From the NCBI GenBank assembly GCA_902622795.1, contig CACNRD010000001.1, forward strand, positions 248,001-312,000: DNA of 64,000 bases. The letters are read 5' to 3'. Source of the stretch: an uncultured Pelagibacteraceae bacterium. Its GTDB lineage: Bacteria > Pseudomonadota > Alphaproteobacteria > Pelagibacterales > Pelagibacteraceae. Under the pieces are notes generated by a model. That model saw nothing but the letters and a program-made list of their open reading frames with translations. It had not been told where the DNA came from and ran no database searches. Below are positions 13,237 to 23,023 of this stretch, in pieces (position 1 is the stretch's first letter; each line of letters opens with the position of its first letter). A program made the position numbers and the translations under genes.

Positions 13237-13758
13237 TTACTCTTTGGGTTGTGTTTCAGAATTTTCTGCGGTCAAACTACTCATTTTTTCCGAATGTGCA
13301 AGTAAAATGCTAATTAATTTAGATGCAGGTGCATTTAAAATACCCACAATATTAGCTCTAGCTTCATCTAAAGTTGGTAAACTTGCTACATTTTGGACTC
13401 CTGCCTGATCTAGGACTTCATTATCCATTATGCCACCAATTAATTTTAAATTTTCGTTATCTTTTGCAAATTTTGAGAGAATCCTTGCTGACATGATTGC
13501 ATCTTCACCAAAAGCAACAGCTGTTGGACCATTAAATAAATTAGTCAAATCTTTGCATTTAGTTTTTTCTAATGCAAGTTTAGTAATTCTGTTTTTGGTA
13601 ATTTTAAAAACAATCCCATGCTCTCTCATTTTTGCTCTTAAATCATCTAATTGTGTCATAGTTAAGCCCTGATAATGAGTAACCATGACAGCATTGCTAT
13701 TCTCAAATTTTGAAGTCATTTCTTCAATATAATTTTTCTTTTGGTCTTTATTCATCAT
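13237..13758 (-). CDS. rplJ: 50S ribosomal protein L10
   Basis: Position before rplL; L10 fold sequence [12 protein letters not shown]. Confidence 0.95.
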   Translation of the reverse strand: MMNKDQKKNYIEEMTSKFENSNAVMVTHYQGLTMTQLDDLRAKMREHGIVFKITKNRITKLALEKTKCKDLTNLFNGPTAVAFGEDAIMSARILSKFAKDNENLKLIGGIMDNEVLDQAGVQNVASLPTLDEARANIVGILNAPASKLISILLAHSEKMSSLTAENSETQPKE

Positions 13759-13760
13759 AA

Positions 13761-14450
13761 CTATATCGACTTACCTAATTTTACTTTATAAGAAATACCC
13801 ATTGTTGAGGTTGCAAAAACATTTTTTATTAAATCCCCTTTTAGGGTATTATTTGATTTTTCTTTTTCTAGAGTTTCTATTATAGCGTTGTAATTTTTCA
13901 TTAATTGGTCATCACTAAAAGATTTTTTACCAATGCTTACACCTATATTACCGTCTTTATCATTTCTAATTTCAACTTGACCTGATTTTGCATTTGTTAC
14001 TGCTTCTTTAATATTGTCAGAGACAGAACCAAGTTTTGGATTTGGCATTAACCCTTTTGGTCCTAAAACTTTTCCTAATTTTGAAAGTTTTACCATCATT
14101 CCAGGTGTACAAATTAATTTTTGAAAATTTAATTCACCACCTTTAATTTTTTCAACAAATTCATCACTACCCACAATATCTGCTCCAGCATCTTTGGCCT
14201 CTTGAGCTTTATTATCTTCACAAACAACAGCGACTTTTACTTTTTTACCAGTACCACCTGGTAAATTAACTACTGTTCTAATATTAACTTCACTTTTCTT
14301 TTGTTTATTGTTTATTTGAAAACTTAAATCTAAAGACTCGTCAAATTTTGTGGTACAATTTTTTTTTAGCTCTGGTATCAATTTTTCGAAAGCTTCAGCG
14401 CTAAGATCTTTTGTTTTTTCTGGCAATTTTTTAAATCTCTTTGAAGGCAT
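13761..14450 (-). CDS. rplA: 50S ribosomal protein L1
   Basis: ADIVGSDEFVEKIKGGELNFQKLICTPGMMVKLSKLGKVLGPKGLMPNPKLGSV. Confidence 0.97.
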   Translation of the reverse strand: MPSKRFKKLPEKTKDLSAEAFEKLIPELKKNCTTKFDESLDLSFQINNKQKKSEVNIRTVVNLPGGTGKKVKVAVVCEDNKAQEAKDAGADIVGSDEFVEKIKGGELNFQKLICTPGMMVKLSKLGKVLGPKGLMPNPKLGSVSDNIKEAVTNAKSGQVEIRNDKDGNIGVSIGKKSFSDDQLMKNYNAIIETLEKEKSNNTLKGDLIKNVFATSTMGISYKVKLGKSI

Positions 14451-14875
14451 TATTCTTTTACCTCTATACCCATTGATCTTGCTGACCCTGCTATAATTTT
14501 TACTGCTTCATTGATATCATGAGCGTTAAGATCATTCATTTTTTCTTTAGCAATATCCTCTAATTGTTTTTTAGAAATTGAAGCTACAATATTTCTTCCT
14601 GGTTCTTTTGATCCACCTTTAAGTTTTACTGCTTCTTTAATATAGTAAGATGCAGGTGGTGATTTAATCTTAAAGTCAAATTTTTTGTCTTTATATACCG
14701 TGATTTCAACTGGAACCGGTTTACCTGCCATTGATTTTGTTTTATCATTGAAAGCTTTACAAAATTCCATGATGTTTACACCCCTTTGACCTAAAGCAGG
14801 TCCTACTGGGGGAGCTGGGTTAGCTTGACCACCTTTAATTTGTAATTTTATAAATCCGCTAATTTCTTTTGCCAT
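14450..14875 (-). CDS. rplK: 50S ribosomal protein L11
   Basis: [35 protein letters not shown]. Confidence 0.98.
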   Translation of the reverse strand: MAKEISGFIKLQIKGGQANPAPPVGPALGQRGVNIMEFCKAFNDKTKSMAGKPVPVEITVYKDKKFDFKIKSPPASYYIKEAVKLKGGSKEPGRNIVASISKKQLEDIAKEKMNDLNAHDINEAVKIIAGSARSMGIEVKE

Positions 14876-15405
14876 TAACTTGCTTTCTCAACTTGGTTAT
14901 ATTCTAAATCTACTGGTGTTGGTCTTCCAAATATAGAAACTGACACTTTAAGTCTAGACTTTTCTTCATCTATTTCTTCAATCATTCCACTGAATGAAGC
15001 AAAAGGTCCATCAACAACCTGAACTTTTTCACCAACGCTGTATTCTATACCAGATTTTGGCTGAGCCACACCATCTTTTATTTGTCCTAAAATCTTTTCT
15101 ACTTCCTTATCTGAAACAGGAACTGGAATACCCTTTGTACCAAGGAAACCGCTGACTCTTTTTATGTTTTTAATCATGTGATAAATATTATTATCCATCT
15201 CACTCTTTATTAATACATATCCAGGAAAATATTTCTTTTTTCTTTGAATTCTTTTACCTCTTTTTACTTCAGTAACATCATGAGTTGGAACAACAATTTC
15301 CTCAAATTTTTCGCTAATTTTAGCTTTATCTGCTTCTTCTTTGATTAATGAAGCAACTTTATTTTCAAAGCTAGAATGAGATTGAACAATGTACCAGTTT
15401 TTCAT
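14875..15405 (-). CDS. nusG: Transcription termination/antitermination protein NusG
   Basis: NGN start [14 protein letters not shown] and [23 protein letters not shown]. Confidence 0.97.
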   Translation of the reverse strand: MKNWYIVQSHSSFENKVASLIKEEADKAKISEKFEEIVVPTHDVTEVKRGKRIQRKKKYFPGYVLIKSEMDNNIYHMIKNIKRVSGFLGTKGIPVPVSDKEVEKILGQIKDGVAQPKSGIEYSVGEKVQVVDGPFASFSGMIEEIDEEKSRLKVSVSIFGRPTPVDLEYNQVEKAS

Positions 15406-15596
15406 TAAATGCTCACTTTAAGTAAAAGTTCTAAGAAAAACTTTAAAACCTGATCTAAAAGTAAAAAAAATAAAGACATAATTACAGCCATTGCAAATAC
15501 CATTAAGGCACCCTGTAAAGTCTCTTTCCAAGTTGGCCAAGTAACTTTAAATGCCTCTTGTTTTACCTCTTGAATAAATTTAATCGGGTTTCTCAT
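15405..15596 (-). CDS. secE: Preprotein translocase SecE
   Basis: FIQEVKQEAFKVTWPTWKETLQG, single TM helix, next to nusG. Confidence 0.95.
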   Translation of the reverse strand: MRNPIKFIQEVKQEAFKVTWPTWKETLQGALMVFAMAVIMSLFFLLLDQVLKFFLELLLKVSI

Positions 15597-15612
15597 ATTT
15601 TTTAGCTCTAAT

Positions 15613-15688
15613 TGGCAGGAGCGGAGGGACTCGAACCCTCAGCCTCCGGTTTTGGAGACCGGCGCTCTACCAATTGAGCTACACTCCT
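15613..15688 (-). tRNA. tRNA-Trp (CCA)
   Basis: AGGAGTGTAGCTCAATTGGTAGAGCGCCGGTCTCCAAAACCGGAGGCTGAGGGTTCGAGTCCCTCCGCTCCTGCCA; cloverleaf, encoded CCA. Confidence 0.95.
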
Positions 15689-15698
15689 ATTTATAGAG

Positions 15699-16889
15699 TT
15701 ACTCTATAATTTTAGTTACTACTCCTGCTCCAACAGTTCTCCCACCTTCACGAATAGCAAAATTTAATTTCTCAGCCATTGCAATCGGTGTAATTAATTT
15801 AACTGTGAATTTAGCATCGTCACCTGGCATAACCATCTCTGTTCCAGCTGGTAATTCTACTTCACCTGTTACATCTGTTGTTCTAAAATAAAACTGTGGT
15901 CTATATTTAGTAAAGAAAGGAGTGTGTCTTCCACCCTCATCTTTTTTAAGTACATACGCTTGAGCTTCAAATTTAGTGTGTGGAGTAATTGATCCAGGTT
16001 TACAAAGTACTTGACCTCTTTCGATATCATCTCTTTCTATACCTCTCAATAAAATTCCAACATTATCACCAGCTTCACCTGTATCTAAAAGCTTTCTAAA
16101 CATTTCAACACCAGTACAAACTGATTTTTTAGTTTCTTTTATTCCTACTATTTCAACTTCTTCACCAGTTTTAACTACACCTGACTCAACTCTACCAGTT
16201 GCAACTGTTCCTCTACCTGAAATTGAAAATACATCCTCAACAGGCATCAAGAAAGGTTTGTCTACCTCTCTAGCTGGTTGTGGAATGTGTTCATCAACAG
16301 CTTTCATTAATTCTAAAATTGAATTTTTTCCAATTTCATCATCTCTTCCTTCAACTGCTGCTAAAGCAGAACCTTTAACGATTGGTGTTTTATCACCAGG
16401 GTACTTATAAGAAGTTAAAAGTTCTTTAATTTCTTCTTCTACAAGTTCGATCATTTCTTTATCGTCAACTTGATCAACTTTATTAAGATAAACAACAATT
16501 GCTGGAATACCAACTTGTCTACCTAAAAGAATATGTTCTCTAGTTTGTGGCATTGGACCGTCTGCAGCATTTACAACTAAAATTGCACCATCCATTTGTG
16601 CTGCACCGGTAATCATATTTTTTACATAGTCAGCGTGACCTGGACAATCTACGTGAGCATAGTGTCTCTTTTCAGTTTCATACTCAACGTGAGCAGTTGA
16701 AATTGTTATCCCTCTTTCTTTTTCCTCTGGAGCTTTATCAATTTGATCGTAAGCAACCGCAGTTCCACCACCTGCTTGTGCTAACACATTTGTGATTGCA
16801 GCAGTAAGAGTTGTTTTACCATGGTCGACATGACCAATAGTCCCAATGTTACAGTGGGGTTTATTTCTTACAAATTTTTCTTTCGACAT
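15699..16889 (-). CDS. tuf: Elongation factor Tu
   Basis: [20 protein letters not shown]; full-length. Confidence 0.98.
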   Translation of the reverse strand: MSKEKFVRNKPHCNIGTIGHVDHGKTTLTAAITNVLAQAGGGTAVAYDQIDKAPEEKERGITISTAHVEYETEKRHYAHVDCPGHADYVKNMITGAAQMDGAILVVNAADGPMPQTREHILLGRQVGIPAIVVYLNKVDQVDDKEMIELVEEEIKELLTSYKYPGDKTPIVKGSALAAVEGRDDEIGKNSILELMKAVDEHIPQPAREVDKPFLMPVEDVFSISGRGTVATGRVESGVVKTGEEVEIVGIKETKKSVCTGVEMFRKLLDTGEAGDNVGILLRGIERDDIERGQVLCKPGSITPHTKFEAQAYVLKKDEGGRHTPFFTKYRPQFYFRTTDVTGEVELPAGTEMVMPGDDAKFTVKLITPIAMAEKLNFAIREGGRTVGAGVVTKIIE

Positions 16890-16936
16890 TACTTTTTTAC
16901 CTCAGTTTTATTTGTTTCATTACTAATTTTATTTCT

Positions 16937-17010
16937 TGGAGCGGGTAAAGGGAATCGAACCCTTACATCCAGCTTGGAAGGCTAGCGTTCTACCATTGAA
17001 CTACACCCGC
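16937..17010 (-). tRNA. tRNA-Gly (TCC)
   Basis: GCGGGTGTAGTTCAATGGTAGAACGCTAGCCTTCCAAGCTGGATGTAAGGGTTCGATTCCCTTTACCCGCTCCA. Confidence 0.95.
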
Positions 17011-17056
17011 ACAACCCCAAGAGTAACACTCCATTGCCACTTAAAATTCTACTGAA

Positions 17057-17142
17057 TGGTGGAGGGGGAAAGATTCGAACTTTCGAAGACCGAAGTCAAC
17101 GGGTTTACAGCCCGCCCCATTTGACCGCTCTGGAACCCCTCC
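17057..17142 (-). tRNA. tRNA-Tyr (GTA)
   Basis: GGAGGGGTTCCAGAGCGGTCAAATGGGGCGGGCTGTAAACCCGTTGACTTCGGTCTTCGAAAGTTCGAATCTTTCCCCCTCCACCA; long variable arm. Confidence 0.95.
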
Positions 17143-17271
17143 TTTTGGGGAAGTGTCCCCTGTTCAATAAAGCTTTAAACAACATGCGTCTTATATATTT
17201 TATTTATGCAAATGCAACACGTGATTTAATAGCCAAATATTCAAAAAAACGTGTAAAACTCGTGATAATTT

Positions 17272-18015
17272 ATGAACAAATCCTCATTTTTTATTGTTGG
17301 TCAACATGCTGTTATCGAGGCTCTTCGAAACCCACAAAGAAAGGTTTTAAGAGTGTTTTTAACTGAAGAAGCAAAAAAAAATATTCACAGAAAAAACCAA
17401 AGTAAAAATCTTCTAGAAGACGTTAAGGTTTATTTTAAATCAAAAAAAGAATTGGATAAATATTCCTCTAAAGAACAGTTAATGCATAATGGTTACGTTG
17501 CTGAAGTAGAGCATTTAGATCAACCAGATCTTAAACAATTTATAAAAAATAAAAATAATCTTACATTTGTGTGTTTAGATGAGGTGACAGACCCAAGAAA
17601 TATTGGCTCTTTAATTAGAAGTGCAGCTTCATTTAAAATTGATGGTTTAATAATAAAAGAAAGGCATTTTCCAAGTGATAGTAAGTTAATGTATAAATCT
17701 GCAAGTGGTTGTATGGAACATCTAAATATTTTTGAAGTATCTAATATAAATTCAACACTAAAAAATTTAAGAGAAAAAAATTTTTGGGTTTATGGTTTTG
17801 ATGCAAAAGGTGAAAAGGACTTTTCAGAAATCAAGTGGGAAGGAAATAATATTTTATTATTTGGATCTGAGGGTTTTGGTATGAGACAACATACAGGTAA
17901 ATATGCTGATTTCTTCGTTAAAATTAATATTAATGATCAGATTGAAAGTTTAAATATCTCTAATAGTGCTGCTATTGTCTTTCATCATTTAAGTTATATT
18001 AAAAAAAAGAGTTGA
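17272..18015 (+). CDS. rlmB: SpoU/TrmH-family rRNA methyltransferase (RlmB-like)
   Basis: VGQHAVIEALRNPQRKV, DEVTDPRNIGSLIRSAASF, LLFGSEGFGMRQ motifs. Confidence 0.88.
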   Translation: MNKSSFFIVGQHAVIEALRNPQRKVLRVFLTEEAKKNIHRKNQSKNLLEDVKVYFKSKKELDKYSSKEQLMHNGYVAEVEHLDQPDLKQFIKNKNNLTFVCLDEVTDPRNIGSLIRSAASFKIDGLIIKERHFPSDSKLMYKSASGCMEHLNIFEVSNINSTLKNLREKNFWVYGFDAKGEKDFSEIKWEGNNILLFGSEGFGMRQHTGKYADFFVKININDQIESLNISNSAAIVFHHLSYIKKKS

Positions 18016-18048
18016 TTATTTAATAAATAGTTAATAATTATTGCGCAT

Positions 18049-18121
18049 GCCCTTGTAGCTCAGTTGGTAGAGCAATTGATTTGTAATCAATAGGTCCGCG
18101 GTTCGAATCCGTGCGGGGGCA
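18049..18121 (+). tRNA. tRNA-Thr (TGT)
   Basis: GCCCTTGTAGCTCAGTTGGTAGAGCAATTGATTTGTAATCAATAGGTCCGCGGTTCGAATCCGTGCGGGGGCA; CCA not fully encoded. Confidence 0.93.
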
Positions 18122-18141
18122 CCGCTTATAAAATATAAATT

Positions 18142-19455
18142 TTAATTGTTTTTATTATCCCTATAAAATTTTACAAATTCATTAAGATTTCTTTTTTTAT
18201 CACAATTTTTTAAATAGAGATAGTAATATACATGTGTTTCAATTTCACTTAAATTTTGATTCTTTAAATGACATTTAAATTCTTTTATTAATTCAATTTC
18301 TATATCTTTTTTAAGATTTAGTGCTTCACTTCTATACAAAAAATTATCTTTAAAACTGATCAAAGTAAAACTTAAAATGAGAATAAGATAATTAAATTGT
18401 TTAATTTTAAATTCAAAATTTTTAAAGAAATAAAAAATATAGAAAATAAAAAAATAGACAAAACCAACATATACTCTTTCTGGTGGTAGTTTGTTTAATA
18501 AAACAAAAAATAAAAAAAAATAAAATATAATGTAATCAAAAATAATTAATTTTTTTCTTAAAATATTTTTAAATAAAATTAAAAAAGAAGTAAAAAAAAT
18601 AAAATATAAAATAAAATTATTTTTAACATCTATTATTAAATAACTGATGTTTCCAAATAAAGACATCCTATTTAATGTATAATCAAAATAAATCGCTTCG
18701 AAACCACTTGCATATATATTGGTAAAATTTTGAATAATATATTCTGAAACAATAGGTTTCATATCATAAATGCCATGAAGGTATAAGCCAGTTATTAAAA
18801 TCTGAATCGTGTTTAAAAAAATAAAAATTGATAGAAAATATATTAAAAAAAAAATAAATTTTTTATTGAAAGAATATGATTTAAAATTAAAGAATATAGC
18901 TAATATTATTGGTATTACTAAATACAAAGAAGAAATATTGTTGATAATTTGTAAAGCACAAATTACGAAGATAATCTTCAAATCAGAATCAATTGGCTTT
19001 GAGAAATTTTTAAATATTAAATAGAAAACATAACAAAATAATAAAGATGATATATAATAACCTCTTAGTAGATAAGAATAATCAAATAAAACTTCTGATA
19101 ACAAAAAAATTAAAAATAAAATATAGACTAAAAATTTTTTTTTAAATGAGTTGTATAATATTAATAATATCGTAGGAAATGTTAAAAAATTTAAAAATTT
19201 AAGAAAAACTATATTAGTACCAACCATAAATTCTGTGAGCATACCAATCAATGAAATATAAAAATGATTATTTGGAAAATTTTTTAAAAAAATTGACTCT
19301 TTATAATAATACGTTGTTAGATTTACTACCTCATCATGTTCAACATAGTGATAATTTAATATAAATATTTTAATTATTAAGAAAATTATTAAGCTAGAAA
19401 ATAAATATAAATCAATTGAAATATTTTTAACTTTATAGACTAAATCATTAAACAT
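18142..19455 (-). CDS. Polytopic membrane protein, GT-C / GT39-like glycosyltransferase
   Basis: About 10 hydrophobic segments, EHDEVVNL motif in first extracytoplasmic loop. Confidence 0.6.
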   Translation of the reverse strand: MFNDLVYKVKNISIDLYLFSSLIIFLIIKIFILNYHYVEHDEVVNLTTYYYKESIFLKNFPNNHFYISLIGMLTEFMVGTNIVFLKFLNFLTFPTILLILYNSFKKKFLVYILFLIFLLSEVLFDYSYLLRGYYISSLLFCYVFYLIFKNFSKPIDSDLKIIFVICALQIINNISSLYLVIPIILAIFFNFKSYSFNKKFIFFLIYFLSIFIFLNTIQILITGLYLHGIYDMKPIVSEYIIQNFTNIYASGFEAIYFDYTLNRMSLFGNISYLIIDVKNNFILYFIFFTSFLILFKNILRKKLIIFDYIIFYFFLFFVLLNKLPPERVYVGFVYFFIFYIFYFFKNFEFKIKQFNYLILILSFTLISFKDNFLYRSEALNLKKDIEIELIKEFKCHLKNQNLSEIETHVYYYLYLKNCDKKRNLNEFVKFYRDNKNN

Positions 19456-19518
19456 TATTTATTTTTTCATTTTGTAAATAGCTAAAACAACTTTAATTTA
19501 ACTAGTTTCTTTCCTTAA

Positions 19519-22095
19519 TTACTCAATTTTAATTTTTTTTTGAAAGCTTATTTTGTTATTTTCTAAGGATTTTATGCTGATAAATTTTTTACCTAATTTA
19601 TTATTATTCTTTTTTATTGTTTTAAAAAAATTCCAAGCAAGTACTATGATTAGTGAAGAATTATTTTTTAATTTATTCTTAGAATAAATAGGTATATTTA
19701 AACCAGGTAAAAATTTTCCATGTTTTAGTTTGTTGTCTTCAATTATAAAATTAATTTCTGATGTAATGCCAAAATAATTTAATGCAGTCGTAGCTTTTGC
19801 TGGTGAGCCATAACCAATGATTGAATTAAATTTTTTTTTTAAAAAAAGAATATTTTTTTGAACGTTAATTTTTATATTTTCAACTTTCTTAGCAAATACT
19901 GCGAAAGTTTTAAATTTTTTTATTCCAAATTTTTTTTCTTCGTTAAGTATCTTATTTATACTAATATCTTTTCTTTTATTTAAATCTTTTGAGACATAAA
20001 TTCTTAAAGAACCTCCGTGGGTATCAATTTTTTCAGCTTTAAAAATATTTGCATTTAATTTTTGAAAAAAATAATTCAATGTAGTTAGTGACCAATAATT
20101 GTAGTGTTCATGATAAATATTATCAAAAGTTAAATCTTTGATGGTATTAATTAAATATTGAATTTCTATAATTGCAGTTCCTTTTTTTGAAAGGAGAGAC
20201 AGAATACATTTAGCCATCAAATTTAAATCATCTGAATGGGCAAATACATTGGATGCTAAAACTAAATCAGCCTTTTTTTTAATTTTATTCACACATTTTT
20301 TATCTAAAAATGAATTGATTACCTTAATTCCTTTTTTTTTTGAAATTTTACATAAATTAATTGCTGGTTCAACACCGAGAAGATTTTTATAACCTTTGTT
20401 CTTAAAAGGCATCAACCCAATTCCATCATTACTTCCAATATCAATTATAAAAGAATTTTTATTTAATTTTAAATTTTTAATAAATTTTGTAGCTGCTTTT
20501 TTGAAATGTTCTTGAAAAGGTTTGGAGGCAGATGAAAGATAGTAATATTTTTTGAACATTTTTTTAGAATCAACTGCCATAGATAATTGTACATTGTAAC
20601 AATTCTGACAAAAATTTAATTCTAATGGATATTTTTCTACTTTTTCTGAAGTTTTTTTTATTAAGTTGTTTGCTAAGGGTTGAAAACCCAAAGATAAAAT
20701 TCTTTTTAATTTATTATTACCACAACACCTACAATCAAATTTATAAAACTTAATTAAATTTTTACCTTCTTCATTATCTAATAATTTGTATGGCATAGTA
20801 TGCGTAATTCCATAATTTTTATGTTTTCTTTCTCCTCTCACTAAATTTAAAAAAGTGGAATTTTTGGTAAAAGCCATTGCATGAGCTACATTTGGTTTTG
20901 TTATAATTAAATCACCTTCATTAACTACATGAGTAATTTTTTCAGTTTTTTTATTTATTAAATCTTTATAAACACTTATAAATTGACCTTTTGTAAGCAA
21001 ACATTTTTGTTCTTGCACTGGATGAAAATGATTAGCTCTAATTGATCCTTTTTTTGACTCAATATGTCCAATTAAATTGATTGGCTCTGGTAATTCAAAA
21101 TTATTTATTTTTCCTCTACTATCTATGAATTGATCTTTTCCCTGAAATATATGTTCTAATTTATTTTCGTTTTTTTTAAAATTCCATTGTTGAAACATTT
21201 CTTCCAATGAGGGTTTAAGATTGTATAAAAATTTAAATCCTGTCTTTAGCAACTTTTTATTAGACAAAGTATAACCTAAATTAGGAGTTTCATCTTGCGT
21301 GTTTTGTAATGTAATCCTAGGATTTATCTTTTTACACAATTGAGCTACTTCTTTTACAGTTAGTTGTTCATTAACAATATGAAATGTTTCATTGTTAATT
21401 TTTTCATTTTCTTCCATAAATTTCATACATCTAACAACATCTATTATGTTAACTAAACTTTTGAGCTGTCTTCCTCCAGAAAAAAGTTTGATCGTTCCAT
21501 TTTGTGATGTAATTTTTGAAAATAGATTTGGCATGATATTTATTCTCATTGTATCTGAAGAATATCCATAAACAGATCCGAGTCTTAATATTATATATTT
21601 TTTATTTGAATTTTTAATATCAATTTCGTTTTGAACTTTACTAGTTGAATACATCAAAACTGGTTTTGTAAGATCATCTTCAGTTATATTTTTTTTAGCT
21701 TTTTGATATCCTTCAAAAACAACATGAGTAGAAGGAAATATAATTTTACAATTTGGTGATATATTATTTAAGATATTATTTGTTCCATCAATAGCTAAAG
21801 ATCTTATTTTCTCGTCCAATTCAGAGTTAGCTTCTGTTTTTACGTACGCTACATCAGTAACACCAGCTAAGTGATGAACTATATCAGCATCTACAAGATG
21901 TTTTTTTAAAAAATCATTATCAAGAATATGCCCTTGAAAAAATTCTATGTTCCAACTATTAAGTTGACTCACCCTCTCAGATACAAATCTATTATCTAAA
22001 GCTATAATCTTATTTCTCCAACTTTCACCAGAATAAATCTTACATAATTCTGTTCCTAAGTATCCTAAAGCACCTACAATGACGATTTTTTTCAT
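19519..22095 (-). CDS. Fusion: NAD-dependent sugar epimerase/dehydratase + cupin (WxcM/FdtA-like) + NDP-sugar C-methyltransferase
   Basis: N-term IVGALGYLGTELCKIY Rossmann and YSTSKV; middle RANHFHPVQEQKCLLTKGQF...KPNVAHAMAF cupin; C-term CRCCG...FCQNC zinc ribbon, IDIGSNDGIGL SAM motif, HGGSLRIYV. Confidence 0.8.
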   Translation of the reverse strand: MKKIVIVGALGYLGTELCKIYSGESWRNKIIALDNRFVSERVSQLNSWNIEFFQGHILDNDFLKKHLVDADIVHHLAGVTDVAYVKTEANSELDEKIRSLAIDGTNNILNNISPNCKIIFPSTHVVFEGYQKAKKNITEDDLTKPVLMYSTSKVQNEIDIKNSNKKYIILRLGSVYGYSSDTMRINIMPNLFSKITSQNGTIKLFSGGRQLKSLVNIIDVVRCMKFMEENEKINNETFHIVNEQLTVKEVAQLCKKINPRITLQNTQDETPNLGYTLSNKKLLKTGFKFLYNLKPSLEEMFQQWNFKKNENKLEHIFQGKDQFIDSRGKINNFELPEPINLIGHIESKKGSIRANHFHPVQEQKCLLTKGQFISVYKDLINKKTEKITHVVNEGDLIITKPNVAHAMAFTKNSTFLNLVRGERKHKNYGITHTMPYKLLDNEEGKNLIKFYKFDCRCCGNNKLKRILSLGFQPLANNLIKKTSEKVEKYPLELNFCQNCYNVQLSMAVDSKKMFKKYYYLSSASKPFQEHFKKAATKFIKNLKLNKNSFIIDIGSNDGIGLMPFKNKGYKNLLGVEPAINLCKISKKKGIKVINSFLDKKCVNKIKKKADLVLASNVFAHSDDLNLMAKCILSLLSKKGTAIIEIQYLINTIKDLTFDNIYHEHYNYWSLTTLNYFFQKLNANIFKAEKIDTHGGSLRIYVSKDLNKRKDISINKILNEEKKFGIKKFKTFAVFAKKVENIKINVQKNILFLKKKFNSIIGYGSPAKATTALNYFGITSEINFIIEDNKLKHGKFLPGLNIPIYSKNKLKNNSSLIIVLAWNFFKTIKKNNNKLGKKFISIKSLENNKISFQKKIKIE

Positions 22096-22099
22096 CTAA

Positions 22100-22789
22100 T
22101 CAAACAAATCTTCTTATCACTATTTGAAAAATTACTCCAAATATATGATAAAATTTTATTTTTTTTCCTTCATCTTTACTTCTTCCGTTATAATTTATTG
22201 GTACTTCATAAAATTTTTTTCCATTCTTAACAACTTTACATAATATTTCTGCATGTTGCTCAAAACCTTCTGTTTTAAGACCTGGAATATCTAAATTTTT
22301 TTTTTTGAAACATGCATAGCAAGAATAAATATCAGTAAATGTAGTATTATATAAAATATTAAATAAAGTTGTAATAAAGTAATTTCCAAACTTATTAAAA
22401 ATATTATGCGATCTAGTGTAGTCCGAATAATTGAACCTAGATCCTATTATTAAATCTGGTTCAAATTTTTCAATCAAATTAGAAAATTTTATAATATCAT
22501 TAGGATCATATTCTAAATCTGCATCTTGAAAAAAAATAAATTCACCAGTACTTATTTCTAAACCTTTCTTGACTGAATATCCTTTGCCACGATTAGTAGA
22601 ATTTGTTATCAAAAAATCATAAAGATTTTTGTTTTCTTCTAGGATATTATTAGTTTTATCATTAGATCCATCGTCAATAACAATTATCTCTAAATTTTTA
22701 ATAGAATTTTTAATTGGAGAAAGCTTATTTAAAATATCTAAAATTGTATTTTCTTCATTAAAACATGGAATTAAAATGCTTAATTTCAT
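22100..22789 (-). CDS. GT2 family glycosyltransferase (DPM/polyprenyl-phosphate type)
   Basis: LSILIPCFNEENTI, IIVIDDGSNDKTN, FFQDADLEYDPND. Confidence 0.88.
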   Translation of the reverse strand: MKLSILIPCFNEENTILDILNKLSPIKNSIKNLEIIVIDDGSNDKTNNILEENKNLYDFLITNSTNRGKGYSVKKGLEISTGEFIFFQDADLEYDPNDIIKFSNLIEKFEPDLIIGSRFNYSDYTRSHNIFNKFGNYFITTLFNILYNTTFTDIYSCYACFKKKNLDIPGLKTEGFEQHAEILCKVVKNGKKFYEVPINYNGRSKDEGKKIKFYHIFGVIFQIVIRRFV

Positions 22790-22823
22790 ACAAGAGTGTT
22801 TAAATTATTCATAATTAAAATTT

Positions 22824-22961
22824 TTACCACGCAGTTAACTTCCAGCATTTATCTGCATCTTCAAGACGAACATAGCATCCCAAAAAAGACATTATTTTAA
22901 ATGCGAAAAAACCTCCTATTAAAATTATTACGATTAAAACAATTGGATTTATTTTTTTCAT
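22824..22961 (-). CDS. Candidate 45-aa single-pass membrane micro-protein (not in ORF track)
   Basis: Reverse translation MKKINPIVLIVIILIGGFFAFKIMSFLGCYVRLEDADKCWKLTAW*; one clear TM helix. Confidence 0.6.
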   Translation of the reverse strand: MKKINPIVLIVIILIGGFFAFKIMSFLGCYVRLEDADKCWKLTAW

Positions 22962-22963
22962 AA

Positions 22964-23023
22964 TTAGGTCTTCTTAACACCCATTGGGTGAGCAATTCCA
23001 TTCAAAACTAATTTATGTTCCAT
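22964..23023 (-). CDS. Candidate 19-aa micro-ORF directly following nadK stop
   Basis: Reverse translation MEHKLVLNGIAHPMGVKKT*; ATG immediately follows nadK TAA; stop 2 nt before the 45-aa ORF ATG. Confidence 0.35.
   Translation of the reverse strand: MEHKLVLNGIAHPMGVKKT

Noticed and set aside
12804-13313. 169-aa plus-strand ORF over rplL/rplJ
   Set aside because: Antisense shadow of rplL/rplJ with low-complexity A/S-rich translation; no start context or family similarity.
17143-17271. CACGTG palindrome and possible bidirectional promoter between tRNA-Tyr and rlmB
   Set aside because: Promoter elements are plausible but weak; the 6-bp palindrome alone is not significant.
17034-17366. 110-aa plus-strand ORF near tRNA-Tyr
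   Set aside because: Reads through the antisense of tRNA-Tyr and into rlmB in another frame.
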